A stretch of DNA of 64,000 bases, taken from positions 248,001 to 312,000 of the forward strand of contig OY755182.1 in assembly GCA_963576735.1 (NCBI GenBank), in the 5' to 3' direction. Under the pieces are notes generated by a model, which had not been told where the DNA came from, ran no database searches, and worked only from the letters and a program-made list of their open reading frames with translations. The stretch comes from Bedellia somnulentella. Lineage: Eukaryota > Arthropoda > Insecta > Lepidoptera > Bedelliidae. A program made the translations under genes and the position numbers. This document shows positions 1 to 10,826 of this stretch, one piece after another (positions within the stretch are counted from its first letter, which is position 1; each line of letters starts with the position of its first letter).

Positions 1-892
1 TCTTTATATTTTAGATTTGAGTGTTTAAATTATGTACTGTAAAGGTTTTCATTGTAAAGTGAGGAAGAAGAATGTCACAAGCGCCATGATAAGGTACGGT
101 GGGTTTTTTAAAGGAGGTGTGTAAAAGGGGATTAGAATGTATGATGTTAGATTTATTTATTTTATTTATTATTGTCTTGGTACTGATTTATTATGTTCAA
201 TGTTTATTACTTTACTGTTTATTATGCCCAGGGGCTTGGCAGAGTTTGTAATTCTTATAACTTAAACATTTACTACAGATGTGTGAGTGACGTGTGTATA
301 TCCTTTTAGTAATAAAATAAGATAATGCTGTTCACATTTATGATTAAATCTATACTTCAAATAATCTAGAGGTATTTCTTTCTTTCCCTTCAAGGGATTT
401 ATAGCCGTGAGTATATGTATGTATGTATGTATTTCTTTCTGTTTGTTTGTCATTCACATAATTTATTAAACCAATGTTCTAAAAGCCACATGTGCCTTTG
501 ATAATTTTCATAAAATTAGTCGTCTCAAATCTTTTACCAGAACTCTTTCCAACTGCGAAAGTTCTAAGCAAAAAACAAATGGTGTAATGTAGGTAGAATA
601 GCTCGTCAAACAAATCCACACAAAACTAGGGATTTGCAGCGAACATGCTTCCCAACTACAATAGTGAGGATCACCCTCGATCGAGCTGGCACTCGGACAT
701 ATTAACTACTAGACGCTACATACATTTCTATCTCTTTAAATTTGGCACACATATTATTAAATTTAGCATTCGATAGGTATTTAATCGTTGTATTTAATCG
801 TTCAAGGATAGGATAGAAAATGAGCGATAGATGATATTCGATCGGATGAAAAATTTATTTCAAATATTATTTTATGCATAACTTTATCAATA
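1..892. other. AT-rich DNA, no gene
   Basis: No convincing ORF. The only recognisable piece is the last ~45 bases of a family S element on the plus strand (about 389-432): AAGGGATTTATAGCCGTGAG followed by TATG repeats. The rest is AT-rich and shows no motif I can name. Confidence 0.5.
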
Positions 893-1145
893 TACATACA
901 TACATATACTTACGGCTATAAATTCCTAGAAGGGGTAGCCAGAGCTAAGGAATTAAAAAATTCTCAGCCACTTTTGGAAAGTTGAGTGGGGAAATGATGG
1001 TAAAATAAAGGTTGTTGGTGATGGGTCTCCAACCGCATCGCCCATCAATCCCTTAAAAGCACCAATACCGTTAGGTGCCTCTTACGTACACCCACCGGAA
1101 GAAATGGGGTAGTACTATTCTAAGCCAACACTACACAACACAATA
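893..1145 (-). mobile_element. Family S short RTE-tailed element, near full length
   Basis: This is the reference copy of a ~255 bp repeat seen about 20 times in the window. Read on the minus strand it starts with TGTGTAGTGT..GCTTAGAAT, has conserved blocks GGGCGATGCGGTTGGAGACC and CAGAGCTAAGG (complement), then CTACCCCTTCTAGGGAT, and ends at GTAAGTATATG and TATG repeats. It has no ORF and no tRNA-like box A or B. Its 3' end matches the adjacent RTE LINE, so it is most likely a non-autonomous retroposon of RTE machinery. The name family S is mine. Confidence 0.7.
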
Positions 1146-1158
1146 TATATAACAAACA

Positions 1159-2640
1159 TCATACATACATACATATTCTCACGCCGTTAGTTCCCATTGG
1201 GGTAGGCAGAGACTATCGATCGCCACTTTGTACGATCCTGGCAAACCTCTCTAGCTTCATTCACATCCATCAATCTTTTCATACATGCTCTTTTATTCTT
1301 CGTACTTCGGACACCTGCCTTTTTGAGTACATTTTCTATCTGATCTAAATGTGTCCTCCGAGGTCGTCCTCTACTAACATTACCTTCCACATTGGCTCTA
1401 TATATCTCTTTCACCACTTTACTGTCATCCATCCTCTCTATGTGCCCAAACCATCTCAACATTCCTTTTTCTATCTTTCTTACAATATCATCTTTTACAC
1501 CACACCTTTCACGAATCACATCATTCCTCACACGATCACATAACCTTACATTACAAACTTTTCTGAGGGATCTCATTTCTACTGCATTCACTCTGCTTTC
1601 ATGCTTCTTCTGCCACACCCAACATTCACTGCCATACATAAGCGTAGGAACGAGGACAGCATCATGCACAGCCATTCGGGCCTTTTCGGACACCGATTGA
1701 CTAGACATGAGACTATCCAGTGCTCCATTTACCGCATTACCCTTTTTTACTCTTCTTTCAATGTCTTCATCACACTTTCCATCCCTAGTAAACAAACTTC
1801 CCAGATATACGAACTCTTTCACTTGTTCCACTTTCTTACCATTGATCTCAATCACGCATTCAGTCATATTCTCCTCTCTCTCGAAAACCATGGTTTTGGT
1901 TTTATCTACATTCACTCTCATTCCTTTTCTTTCAAACGACGCACATGCAATATTCATCATCTCTTGCAACTCCTCAACCGACGATGCAAGTAACACTTGA
2001 TCATCAGCATATAAGAGGCATTTGATGACGAATCCACCCATTCTCAGTCCATAATCACTTTCACGCAACTCTATCAGACAGTCATCCATGAACAAGTTGA
2101 AGAGCCACGGAGAAGCTACACATCCCTGTCGGACACCCCTAGAGATGCCGAACCAGTCTGTGTTTTCCCCGTTTATTCTTACACATGCACTAGAATCCTC
2201 ATAGAGTGATCCCAGTGCACGTATAAGTTGGCTCCCCAAGCCGAACTTGGATAACACCTCCCACAAATACTTCCTTACCACCCTATCATACGCCTTCTCT
2301 AAATCTATGAAGGAGCAATACACCTTTCGATTCTTGGCTAAGAACTTTTCAGTGATGCTCCTTAAAGAGAAGATTTGATCCATACATCCCATTCCCTTTC
2401 TAAATCCTGCTTGCACATCCCAAATTTTGTCATCTGTTTCTTTCATCACTCTTTCAATCAATACCTTTGCATACAATTTACCGACAACACTGAGTAGGCT
2501 AATTCCGCGGTAGTTTTTAGCTTCCTGGTGTGACCCTTTTCCTTTATATAAGGGCACAATTACTGCCCTGCACCAATCTCGTGGTACTTTACCACTCGAC
2601 CAACACTTTTGAAAAAGGAAGTACAGCCAGGAAGCCAACA
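1159..2640 (-). mobile_element. RTE-type LINE, 5'-truncated, with 3' (TATG)n tail
   Basis: A minus-strand LINE fragment that keeps the 3' part of its reverse transcriptase ORF, the short 3' UTR and a terminal TATG repeat. On the plus strand the repeat reads catacatacatacat at about 1160. The apurinic-type endonuclease half is absent, and homology stops near 2640 within the sequence for the fingers domain. The tail reads CTCTGCCTACCCC, AATGGGAACTAA, CGGCGTGAGAATATG. It lies back to back with a family S element in the same orientation, separated by about 15 bases. Confidence 0.8.
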
Positions 2641-2671
2641 ACCCTATAAAAACATAATAAATATATAACAA
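1187..2671 (-). CDS. RTE LINE reverse transcriptase, C-terminal two thirds
   Basis: An open frame of about 490 codons for an RTE-clade reverse transcriptase. It copies LINE RNA into the nicked target. Visible motifs in order: RDWCRAVIVPLYKGKG and NYRGISLLSVVGKLYAKVL (fingers), GFRKGMGCMDQIF, FIDLEKAYDRV (first catalytic Asp), GVRQGCVASPWLFNLFMDD, and LLYADDQVLLASS (YADD catalytic pair) at about residues 215-230. The C-terminal region has VYLGSLFTRDGK, RWFGHIERMDD and a final CQDRTKWRSIVSAYPNGN. The endonuclease domain is missing. The first ~10 codons look like flanking DNA read in frame, so the fragment has no native start. There is no internal stop, so the truncated insertion is fairly recent. 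Confidence 0.85.
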   Translation of the reverse strand: MLYIYYVFIGLLASWLYFLFQKCWSSGKVPRDWCRAVIVPLYKGKGSHQEAKNYRGISLLSVVGKLYAKVLIERVMKETDDKIWDVQAGFRKGMGCMDQIFSLRSITEKFLAKNRKVYCSFIDLEKAYDRVVRKYLWEVLSKFGLGSQLIRALGSLYEDSSACVRINGENTDWFGISRGVRQGCVASPWLFNLFMDDCLIELRESDYGLRMGGFVIKCLLYADDQVLLASSVEELQEMMNIACASFERKGMRVNVDKTKTMVFEREENMTECVIEINGKKVEQVKEFVYLGSLFTRDGKCDEDIERRVKKGNAVNGALDSLMSSQSVSEKARMAVHDAVLVPTLMYGSECWVWQKKHESRVNAVEMRSLRKVCNVRLCDRVRNDVIRERCGVKDDIVRKIEKGMLRWFGHIERMDDSKVVKEIYRANVEGNVSRGRPRRTHLDQIENVLKKAGVRSTKNKRACMKRLMDVNEAREVCQDRTKWRSIVSAYPNGN

Positions 2672-3675
2672 AGTATAAAAACAAAAAAAAAACTACTCAA
2701 AGTCAATTACACTAAAATAAAAGTCAACTTACCGCCGATTCATTTGTTTTATATAGAAATCACGACAACAAAAAGGTTTTTATCATCTTTTCTCATTTAT
2801 TTTCCAACAAATAAACACTTATTTCAAACAATGTGGGTGCCTCGTCGCGACATGTCCAATATTTATTAATATACCCCGTTTGGTGGACCTGGGAACCCGA
2901 CAGCTGTTTTGACGTATGATGCATTGCTCCCGTGACGTCATCGGAAAACACTTTACACCCCATCCTAGCTCTGTATTGACTATTGATTTCTTTCATTTCC
3001 TCGCATTCAAATACTGAGAGGAATATTAAAATATGTTTACTCATTGTATAGTATTATGATGTATTTAGACTTAGATTAAATTCAATTTTAATCGTTTAAA
3101 ACTGTTGCAACTTTTAATTGTCGCTACATTTTTGTGTTCTTAACACAAAGATGTAACAAAATGTTTATGTCTTTTTAATTATCTCTTTCAAGCCTTTGAA
3201 TAAAACTATCAACCAACCAACAACAACAATGTATCATCATATATTACTATATGTAATTAATGTTCCCATATTTATTTTTTTATATACAATCCTTACACAA
3301 ATTAAATTGTGGCTGAAACATTTGTTATTTTGAAGCTTAGATTCGTGTGCGTGCCCCAATGTTAACTAATGGTGTGAGTATATGCAAGTCAGATTGAAAT
3401 AATGACAAAAACTATTATCTTTATATAAAATGTAGAAAAAATCGAATAAAATTATTTCAGTTCTATTTTTTACTGTTGCCACTAATATAAGTTAATTTCA
3501 CTATGCAAAAAATATGTGAGACCAATTACTATGCAGATTCTTAAAAGAAACTGACAAAAGGTGCAGCTGCATAATGTCTCTTGGCTCATGTCGGGTACTC
3601 ATACCTCCTCTCTGTAAAGGTATTTTGTATGCTAATATCATAACTAGAAAAGATTTTATTTTGTTTTAAAATATA
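2641..3675. other. AT-rich DNA, no recognised gene
   Basis: An open frame at 2793-3044 on the minus strand matches nothing I know. It has ordinary composition and is probably chance. A perfect 8-base palindrome TGACGTCA lies at 2933-2940. Around 3348-3388 there is a degenerate RTE 3' tail (CCCCAATGTTAACTAATGGTGTGAG). Nothing else is supported. Confidence 0.45.
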
Positions 3676-4051
3676 ACCGTGATAGCCCAGTGGGTAGAAC
3701 ACTCGGTTATCGTGCAAACGACTAGTGTTCAAATCCTGGGTCGGGCCTACACCAATTTGTCTTTTCTAAAGACATATGTGTGGTTAATTTATCATGGTTG
3801 TTAACGGTGAGGGAAAACATCGTGAGGAAACCGACATGGCTGAGTTGTACTTAGTCATGTGACAGTGTATTCGTACAAAACGGCGATAGGCCTGCTCCCT
3901 ATCACGTGAGTACACTGTCCTTGCAAAACGTGGGTACTCTGAATACCAGGTGACAAAGTCACGTGATGTTCAGAAGTATTAGTACCTCTGCTAACCCCTT
4001 CGGGGATATTCGGCGTGAACGTCTATGTTATGTTATGTTATTTAAAATATA
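3665..4051 (+). mobile_element. tRNA-derived SINE (family T), full length with TSD
   Basis: A complete ~365 bp SINE at 3676-4040, flanked by a perfect 11-base target-site duplication TTTAAAATATA (3665-3675 and 4041-4051). The 5' head is tRNA-like: box A region TAGCCCAGTGGGTAGAACAC and box B-like GTTCAAATCCTGG. The body carries GTGAGGAAACC and inverted-repeat blocks around CACGTGA. The 3' end reads CTCTGCTAACCCCTTCGGGG, then ATATTCGGCGTGAACG and TATGT repeats. It would be transcribed by Pol III and rely on a LINE for retroposition. Confidence 0.85.
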
Positions 4052-4081
4052 TTTTGCTTTTAGAACCTACATGCATTTACT

Positions 4082-4220
4082 TTTGGCTAAAAATCCCTGC
4101 GAGGGGTAGCCAGACCTTCGAGAGAGGGTTGTTTTTTGCCACTTCAGATTATGGATGAGGAAAAGATTGACAATTAAGAATGTTGGTGATAGATCACTTA
4201 CCGCATCGCTCAAAAATTAA
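4082..4220 (-). mobile_element. Degenerate family S fragment
   Basis: The minus-strand fragment keeps GGGGTAGCCAGA and the GTTGGTGATRGATC..CCGCATCGC block, but has lost its (TATG)n tail and 5' head. It abuts a fragment of a different RTE subfamily. Confidence 0.5.
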
Positions 4221-4690
4221 GTGATCTTCAGCCTATAGACGTCCATTGTTGGACATAGGCCTTCTCGAAAGATCTCTACAACGACCGGTCCTGTGCTGCC
4301 CTCATCGATCTTCTTCCTGCGATCTTGATCAAGTTGTCTGTTCCCCTTGTGGGAGTCCTACCTACACTGTACCATCCGGTACGTGAAGGCCACTCCACAA
4401 CCTTCACGCCCCAATGGCCGTCAGTTCTGCGTGCAATGTGCCCTTCCCAATACCACTTTAGTTTTGCAACTCTTCGAGCTATGTTAGTGACCCCGCTTTA
4501 TCTACGGATCTCCTCGTTGCGGATTCGATCGCGTATTGAAGCTCCTAACATAGCCCTCTCCATTGCCTGTTGGGTGACTCGAAGCCTTCTGATGAGGATT
4601 GGATGGTTTACCTCGTTCTCGAAGTTGGCTCTACCTAACCAAATGTCTGTCCCAGGTACCCATATTGGTCAACAACTTCGAGTGTAGAGT
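4221..4690 (-). pseudogene. RTE LINE 3' fragment of a second subfamily
   Basis: On the minus strand the DNA encodes the C-terminus of a lepidopteran RTE polyprotein: segments resembling KLKWYWEGHIARRTDG, WPSRTGWYSVGRTPTRGTD and RSMRAAQDRSL, then AYVQQWTSIG at the end, with stops and shifts. The 3' UTR pieces CCAACAATGGACGTCTATAG and GCTGAAGATCAC are characteristic of this group. It differs clearly from the RTE at 1159-2640, so two RTE subfamilies have been active here. No intact frame remains. Confidence 0.7.
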
Positions 4691-6445
4691 CTCCAAGTTT
4701 GATGGGAGGAAACGTGGCTTTTCTAGTCAAAAATACGAGGCAAAAATAAAGGCGATTCGTGATGACTTTCAAAAATGGCTTGTACACAAGTTAGGGCCGC
4801 CATATATTTAAATCATTTTTATTGTATTTAAAAAAGTAAACGGTTCACGGTAACAGATTTTCCATAAATATTAATCTACGTAGTTTAAATATTTTTGTTC
4901 ATGAAAACCTCATGTGGGGATTATTACTAATAAATAAAGAATAAATCCCGCCTGTGTCGAAATTTTTCTTTCCTTTATTTATTCTTTATTTATTATTAAT
5001 CTACGTAGTTTTTGTAGTTTTGAAAATAAATAATAATAAACAAATATACAAGCATATTATACACAGATCTAGTTAGCCCCAAACTAAGATAAAATATAAT
5101 ATAACATAAAACACATATAAATAAAATCGAAGACTAAGAAGCGATAATTTATGCCCATGCCCTGCCATGCCCCAAAAAAGTTTTAGATTCTTCAATTACG
5201 AGTATAAAGCCTTGTTTTGTTAAATTATATTTATAAAAATTATGAGATAAAATGTGATTCAAATCATTGTTAATAATTTGATGTTGATATTTCTGAGCGA
5301 TTCAAGAAAAAAAGTCAGTGATTAATATTAATCTTATTTCGAGATATTCCGTTTTTTTCGCGTTTTTGAAAAAGCTATCACAATAAATCTAACCCCTATA
5401 GGTCTCTTTTTTATTTAAACATAATCGAATAAATTAATAATACGTAAGGATAAAATTACCAAATATTATAAACCTTATTCTATGTTTTCTACGAACGATT
5501 TTAACCTTCCTCATCTGAAATAGAAAACGAAAGTACTTTCGGTAAGTATTTTTTTTAAATGTAACAGTAAAAAGTTGTAATAAGCTATGCATGAAACATT
5601 CTGTCCTCCCTAACGGGTGCAATATTTAGAAATTCTTTTGATCATTTTGTAACCTGATGTTGAGAGTACTCACTATCGACATAAGTATAAGGAATTGATG
5701 TTCGTATTTTGTACAGAATTATGTATATAATTTATTTTTATGAGTTAGTAGAAGAGTTGTGCGTTTAAATACGATTTAATATCTCAGCGTTACTATAGTG
5801 AAATCGCAAAATGAAACCACTCTAAGGTTCCAGTTTAAAGCCAGTTTGTTTGAGAGCCTGCAGTACAGTGAAGTTCATTTATCACAAAATCTATGGGCAC
5901 ATTACAACATAATAAGTTTTCCCGCGCAAACGAGGGATGTTAAAACTTTTCAACGTCTAATAATATTTTAAGTGCGTCCTTGGACTGCGTCGAAGGGTCG
6001 ACACATAAATTTTGCGTCGCGGCGAGTGCTTTCGACAGTTTTTATTAACCTACCCTCCTAGCTACCACCCAGCCGAGATACAAATTGGTTTAATTAGATA
6101 CTAAGTTATTTGACTTGGCCGTGAGAGTGGGTAGATTTATAATGGAGCGCTGAGGGAAAAATATTGTATAGGGATTTATCTAGCAAGGTTCGGTGATTGA
6201 GAAAAGTGACCTTCTGTTTCTTTTGTTTTATAAGTTTGTATGAACGTGTTGAATATTTTTTTTAGATAAATTTTGTGGTTAGCAACCTGCCGACAAAGTG
6301 ATATTATATAATCATAATTTGACGTAATAAATGTTTTTTAAGTTCTTACTGTAACATACGATATGTACGAGATTTAATTTAATTTTTTGTTATGTTTTAG
6401 TTTTCTTATAAATATGTTTTCTGTTGATGTTTTATTTCTTTTTCC
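4691..6445. other. AT-rich unique sequence with one tRNA-like repeat scrap
   Basis: At about 4895-5005 there is a rearranged piece of the tRNA-like repeat found at 18.8 and 33.6 kb (AACCTCATGTGGGGATTATT, then CGCCTGTGTCGAAATTTTTC). At 5810-6190 the DNA is less AT-rich and looks unique, with CGTCGAAGGGTCGACAC and GCGTCGCGGCGAGTGC. It has no ORF or splice signal that I can defend and could be regulatory or ancient repeat DNA. Confidence 0.4.
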
Positions 6446-6699
6446 TACATACATATACTCACGGCCATAAATCTTAAAAAAGGTTAGCCAGAGCGTTACA
6501 GCTTAAATCTCCTCAGCTAAATTTTGAAGTTTATACAACACAACAAAGGGACAAGATGGTGGAAATAAAGTATCGTTGGTGAGGGGTCTTCATCCGTCGC
6601 CCAAAAACTAGTTAGAAAGGCCCATACCCTTAGTCGCTTCTGACGACACCCGAGGGAAGAAAGGAGTTGTGACATTCTAAGCTGGCACTACACGGCCAT
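6446..6699 (-). mobile_element. Diverged family S element
   Basis: Minus-strand copy whose plus-strand tail side begins ACATACATATACTCACGGCC. It carries substitutions across the body (AAAGTATCGTTGGTGAGGGG) and ends CATTCTAAGCTGGCACTACA. It is about as diverged as the copy at 40.8 kb, with which it shares AAAGTATCGTTGGTGA, so these two form an older subgroup. Confidence 0.65.
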
Positions 6700-6871
6700 A
6701 CAAATATTAAACGTTATTTTGTTTCTTACCAAAGACACAAATAAAAGTCTTTTAGCCTTTCGAACTTAGAAAAAGACTCATCGATTGCATTTCAGTAGTT
6801 AAAATGATGAACACACTACAACTAGCATCATAGTATTATTTGTTTGTAACAAACATATATTATATTACTTA

Positions 6872-7813
6872 TACTAGTGAATCGTCCCAGCTTCGCACGA
6901 GTAGCGTTGTTTTTTTAAATATCTGAGGTTTCTTTCTTCAGTCACTGCTCAAGCATTGTGAAATTCAGCGCAATGTTTTCAATTTATTAAATTTATAGCA
7001 CTCCCTAAACAGTGTAGTTTGGTGATTTTGGATGCGCTTTAATGAACGGTTCAGTATTTCCGTTTAATAGCAAATTTTGGAATAAAACGCTATGAAGTAT
7101 TTATAACAATCTAAAAAATAAATCATTACGTGATGTAGGATGCAACTACTGGCGCCATCTAGTATGTTATATGTAAATTAGTAAAGATTTGGTTTTGGCC
7201 ACAGGCGCGATGCTTATTTTATGTATAATTTCGGTGTTTCTCTACCGATTTCTATGATTCTTTTTTTATTGAATGGGTAATAATGTTACCTTTTTTAAAT
7301 TAAGGATAAGTGAGAGGTTTACAAACGTAAGAGTAAGAAAATATAATCAGAATGTTCCGAACTGCTAAGCTATCAGGAATTACACGTATTATTGTGAGTA
7401 AAGGAGGAGTTGAGGATTTTTTTTAGATAATTTTGTGAAGAATATTTCCGTGATACATGATTTCTATGTAAGTTTAACCATTAAGGCTGCACACGCGACG
7501 GAAGCTTAAAAAACGGAGTAACTTCTCCCGTTTCCCCAAAATTCCCTTTTACTACTCTGCTGGAAAGTATACAAAAACCTGCCTAGAAGTATGAAACATA
7601 ATTGTACCAAGTTTCGTTAAAATCCGTCGAGTAGTTTTTGTTTCCATAAGGCACAAACAAACCGACAGACAGACAGATAGACAGACAGACAAAAATTTTA
7701 CTGATTGCATTTTTGGCATCAGTATCGATCCCTAATCACCAATTCATAGTTATTTTGAAAATATATTTCATGTAAAGCATTGACCTCTCTACAGATTTAT
7801 TATAAGTATAGAT
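6872..7813 (-). mobile_element. Helitron-like (Lep1-type) repeat
   Basis: Read on the minus strand the repeat starts near TCTATACTTATAATAAATCT, contains a short (CTGT)n tract (GACAGACAGACAGATAGACA on the plus strand, ~7660) and ACTCGACGGATTTTAACGAA, and ends GGACGATTCACTAGTATAA. A CTAGT terminus is typical of lepidopteran Helitron-like elements. There is no Rep/helicase coding, so it is non-autonomous. Its boundaries are inferred from these end motifs only. Confidence 0.55.
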
Positions 7814-7878
7814 AACTTTAAAAATTAGTGTATACCCGTCCCGGGATTTGAACTCACTATTTTGATACCGGCTGTAAA

Positions 7879-8840
7879 TACATACATATTCTCACACCAA
7901 TAGTTCTCATTTGGGTAGGCAGAGGTTATCGATGGCCACTTTGTACGATCCTGGCAAGCCTCTCTAGCTTCATTCACAACCATCAATCTTTTCATACGTG
8001 CTCTTTTATTCTTCATACTTGGGACACCTGCCTTTTTGAGCACATTTTCTATTTGATTCAAATGTGTCCTCCGAGGTCGTCTTCTACTAACATTACCTTC
8101 CACATTGGCTCTATAGATCTATTTCACCAATTTACTTAAATTTATTTAATTTATTAAAAAACTTCCCAGATATACGAACTCTTTCCCTTGTTCCACTTTC
8201 TTACCATTGATCTCAATCATGCATTTAGTTATATTCTCCTCTCTCTCAAAAAACCTGGTTTTTCTTTTATTTCAAATGATGCACATGCAATATTCATCAT
8301 CTTTTGCAACTCTTCAACCGAGAATGCAAGTAACACTTGATCATCAGCACATAAAAGGCATTTGATGACGAATCCACTCATTCTAAGTCCATAATCACTT
8401 TCATGCACTCTATCAGACAGTCATCCATAAACAAATTGAAGAGCCACGGCGAAGCTACACATCCCTGTCGGACACCCCTAGAGATACCGAACTAATCTGT
8501 GTTTTCCCCGTTCATTCTTAGACATGCACTAGAATCCCCATAGAGTGATACCGATGCACGTATTAGTTGGCTCCCCAAACCGAACTTGGATAACACCTCC
8601 CACAAATATTCTTTACCACCCTATCATACGCCTTCTCTAAATCTATGAAGGAGCAATACGCCTTTTTGTTCTTACCTAAGAACTTTTCAGTGATGTTCCT
8701 GAGAAGATTTGAACATTCCCTTTCTAAATCCTGCTTGCCCATCCCAAATTTTGTCATCTGTTTCTTTCATCACTCTTTCAATCAATACCTTTGCATACAA
8801 TTTACTAACAACATTGAGTAGATTGATTCCGCGGTAGTTT
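7879..8840 (-). pseudogene. Decayed RTE LINE copy
   Basis: A minus-strand RTE fragment homologous to the one at 1159-2640, with frameshifts and an internal deletion. Recognisable pieces are the 3' tail at 7879, KNKRARMKRLMVVNEAREAC-like codons near 8000, the LLCADDQVLLAFSV region near 8330, and FIDLEKAYDRVV near 8640. Several frames are needed to follow it, so it is dead. A 45-base plus-strand scrap of the same LINE (AAGGTAGGCGTCCGAAGTAT) lies at about 8968-9012. Confidence 0.7.
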
Positions 8841-9178
8841 TATTTCCGGTTGTATGTATAAATAAACAAAAAATACTTTCTAAACTGTATATCTATTAAA
8901 TGCAATACTATCAGCTCAGGAATCTGTAAGAGTGATATAATGATAATATATATGCATGTGCTGATGTAAGAGTGTGCTCAAAAAGGTAGGCGTCCGAAGT
9001 ATGAAGAATAAAAGAGCAATAATAGAGCAAAGAGCAAAGAGCAAGATTATATGCAAAGGGATCTAAAGAAAGTAGAAAGTGGCTACTGAATACGGTTCTA
9101 AAACTTGGTAGCGAAAATGTTAGTCTCATCTACTTTTGTTAGTCACGCTTGCATTGTCAACATACAATTTATTTAAAA

Positions 9179-9416
9179 TACATACATACACATACTCACG
9201 GCTATAAATCCCTAGAAGGGGTAGCCAGAGCTAAGGAATTAGAAATTCTTCAGCCACTTTTGGAAAGTTGTGGGGGGAAAAGGAAAATAATAATTGTTGA
9301 TGATGGGCCTCCAACCGCAACGCCCAAAAATCTCTTGACAACCCCCAACACCATTAGTCGCCTCTTACGACACACGTGGGTAGAATTAGGTAGTGACATT
9401 CTGAGCCGACACGGCA
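9179..9416 (-). mobile_element. Family S element, first of a tandem pair
   Basis: Plus-strand reading starts with CATACATACACATACTCACG and ends GAGCCGACACGGC. A second copy in the same orientation follows with almost no spacer (next entry), so one probably inserted at the end of the other. Small indels separate it from the reference copy. Confidence 0.7.
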
Positions 9417-9673
9417 AACATACATACATACATACATATACTCACGGCTATAAATCCCTTAACGGGGTAGCCAGAGCTTAGGAATGAGGAATTCCTCAGC
9501 CACTTTTGGAAGTTGATTGGGGGAAAGATGGTAATAATAAATGTTTTTGGTGACGGGTCTCCAACCACATCGCCCAAAAATCACTCAAAAAGCCCCTATA
9601 CCCCTAGTCGCCTCTTACGATCACCCACGGTTAGAAATGGGGTAGTGTTATTCTAAGCCGACACTACACGGCA
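9417..9673 (-). mobile_element. Family S element, second of a tandem pair
   Basis: Directly abuts the preceding copy in the same orientation and begins with a (CATA)n tract on the plus strand. It belongs to a subgroup with CTTAACGGGGTAGCCAGAGC and TCGCCTCTTACGATCACCCA, shared with the copy at 18.15 kb. Confidence 0.7.
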
Positions 9674-10051
9674 AAATACCTAACAAAAGCTGTACATAAC
9701 GTTTGTTATTTATTTATTGGTTTTTTATATATGAAATCAAATAATTACTCTACTCATTTTCATTCGCTATGAATCCAATAAACGAAAGGCAATACTAGGA
9801 GCTCAGGAATCCGTAGGAGTGATATAAACCTACAATGGAAGCCGCACCGTATTGATATCAACGATCACACGGGAAGCCTTCCGCTCTCATTGCGCTATTT
9901 GTGTAACTTTGCGGAAACAGATTTATTACTTGAACGACTTTTTCACTTTAGGACTGTGCTGTGTTGTGTCTGCTTAGCAGAACACTTACTCAGGAGTTTA
10001 TGTAGTACCTAAGAGCTTGGGCTTAAAAAAAACTGAATTGATTTGCGATAA

Positions 10052-10190
10052 ATACATATATTCACATACTCACGCCGTTAATACTCATTGGGGTCACTGT
10101 TGATCGCAATTTTGTAGAATTCTGGCAAACCTCTCTAGCTTCATCTATATCCATTAATCTTTTCATACAAGCTCTTTTATTCACCATATT
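10052..10190 (-). mobile_element. RTE LINE 3' end fragment
   Basis: A short minus-strand fragment with the RTE tail (CACGCCGTTAATACTCATTG on plus) and the codons for the CQ-R-K final segment and KNKRACMKRLMDI. It is heavily mutated. It lies just upstream of LINE copy A and may have been its landing site. Confidence 0.6.
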
Positions 10191-10826
10191 TACCCTACAC
10201 AATTTCCAAAAATCCCTCATCCCTGAATGTTTTGGACGCCTGTTTGGTGGTATAGTGGGACTTTATGGCTAGACAAAATATTAAATAGTATAAAATAATA
10301 ATGCAAAGTTTATTTTACAGACTCTTTGTAAAACTCTATTTGTCATTCGCATGTTGAAGGGCAAGCACGAGCGCTATTCGTTGCTACTACGCAGGTTATA
10401 CGGCTATAGACTGACTCTGTGGCATCGACAAGTGTTTGTGTCGAAAATTAAATTTTTAAATTATTTAATTGTATTTAAGATAGTTTTTGAAAGAATTCAC
10501 ACTGAAAGGAACTCCGTTCATTAAGGATAAGATATACTATAAAAGGAATATTGAGTTTTACAAATATTTCGAGAGTATATTAAAGTATTTTGTTTCAACG
10601 GTTTTTTCAGGCCAGTATTTTTCTCTATTTTACACATTTATAACATTAAAACAATACCTCAGTATAACTAAGTACTGCATTAATAAGTTATATTTCTTCT
10701 TATCTTCTTATATTTTCCTAGATATACTCTTATCATAAAATATAACCTTAAATTAGTCAATAAGTTATCTAGTAAATAAAACCTAGTTACACAATATCAA
10801 GTACCATTAGCTTAAAAATAGTTAAA

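Noticed and set aside
1349..2000. Several plus-strand open frames
   Set aside because: Antisense shadows of the RTE reverse transcriptase.
2933..2940. TGACGTCA palindrome as a CREB-type regulatory site
   Set aside because: A single 8-base word with no promoter or gene next to it. Chance or part of an unknown repeat.
3676..3750. Possible functional tRNA gene
   Set aside because: The head is shared by about ten SINE copies with target-site duplications and lacks a proper acceptor pairing, so it is SINE-derived.
4325..4687. Plus-strand open frame of 120 codons
   Set aside because: It is the antisense of an RTE LINE C-terminus. The minus strand carries the recognisable protein.
9179..9673. Tandem direct repeats as a CRISPR or satellite array
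   Set aside because: These are two family S retroposons inserted next to each other. There are only two units, each with its own (CATA)n tail.
10487..10738. Open frame of 83 codons before LINE ORF1
   Set aside because: AT-driven Phe/Tyr/Ile-rich translation in the LINE 5' UTR, no motif, and different frame from ORF1.
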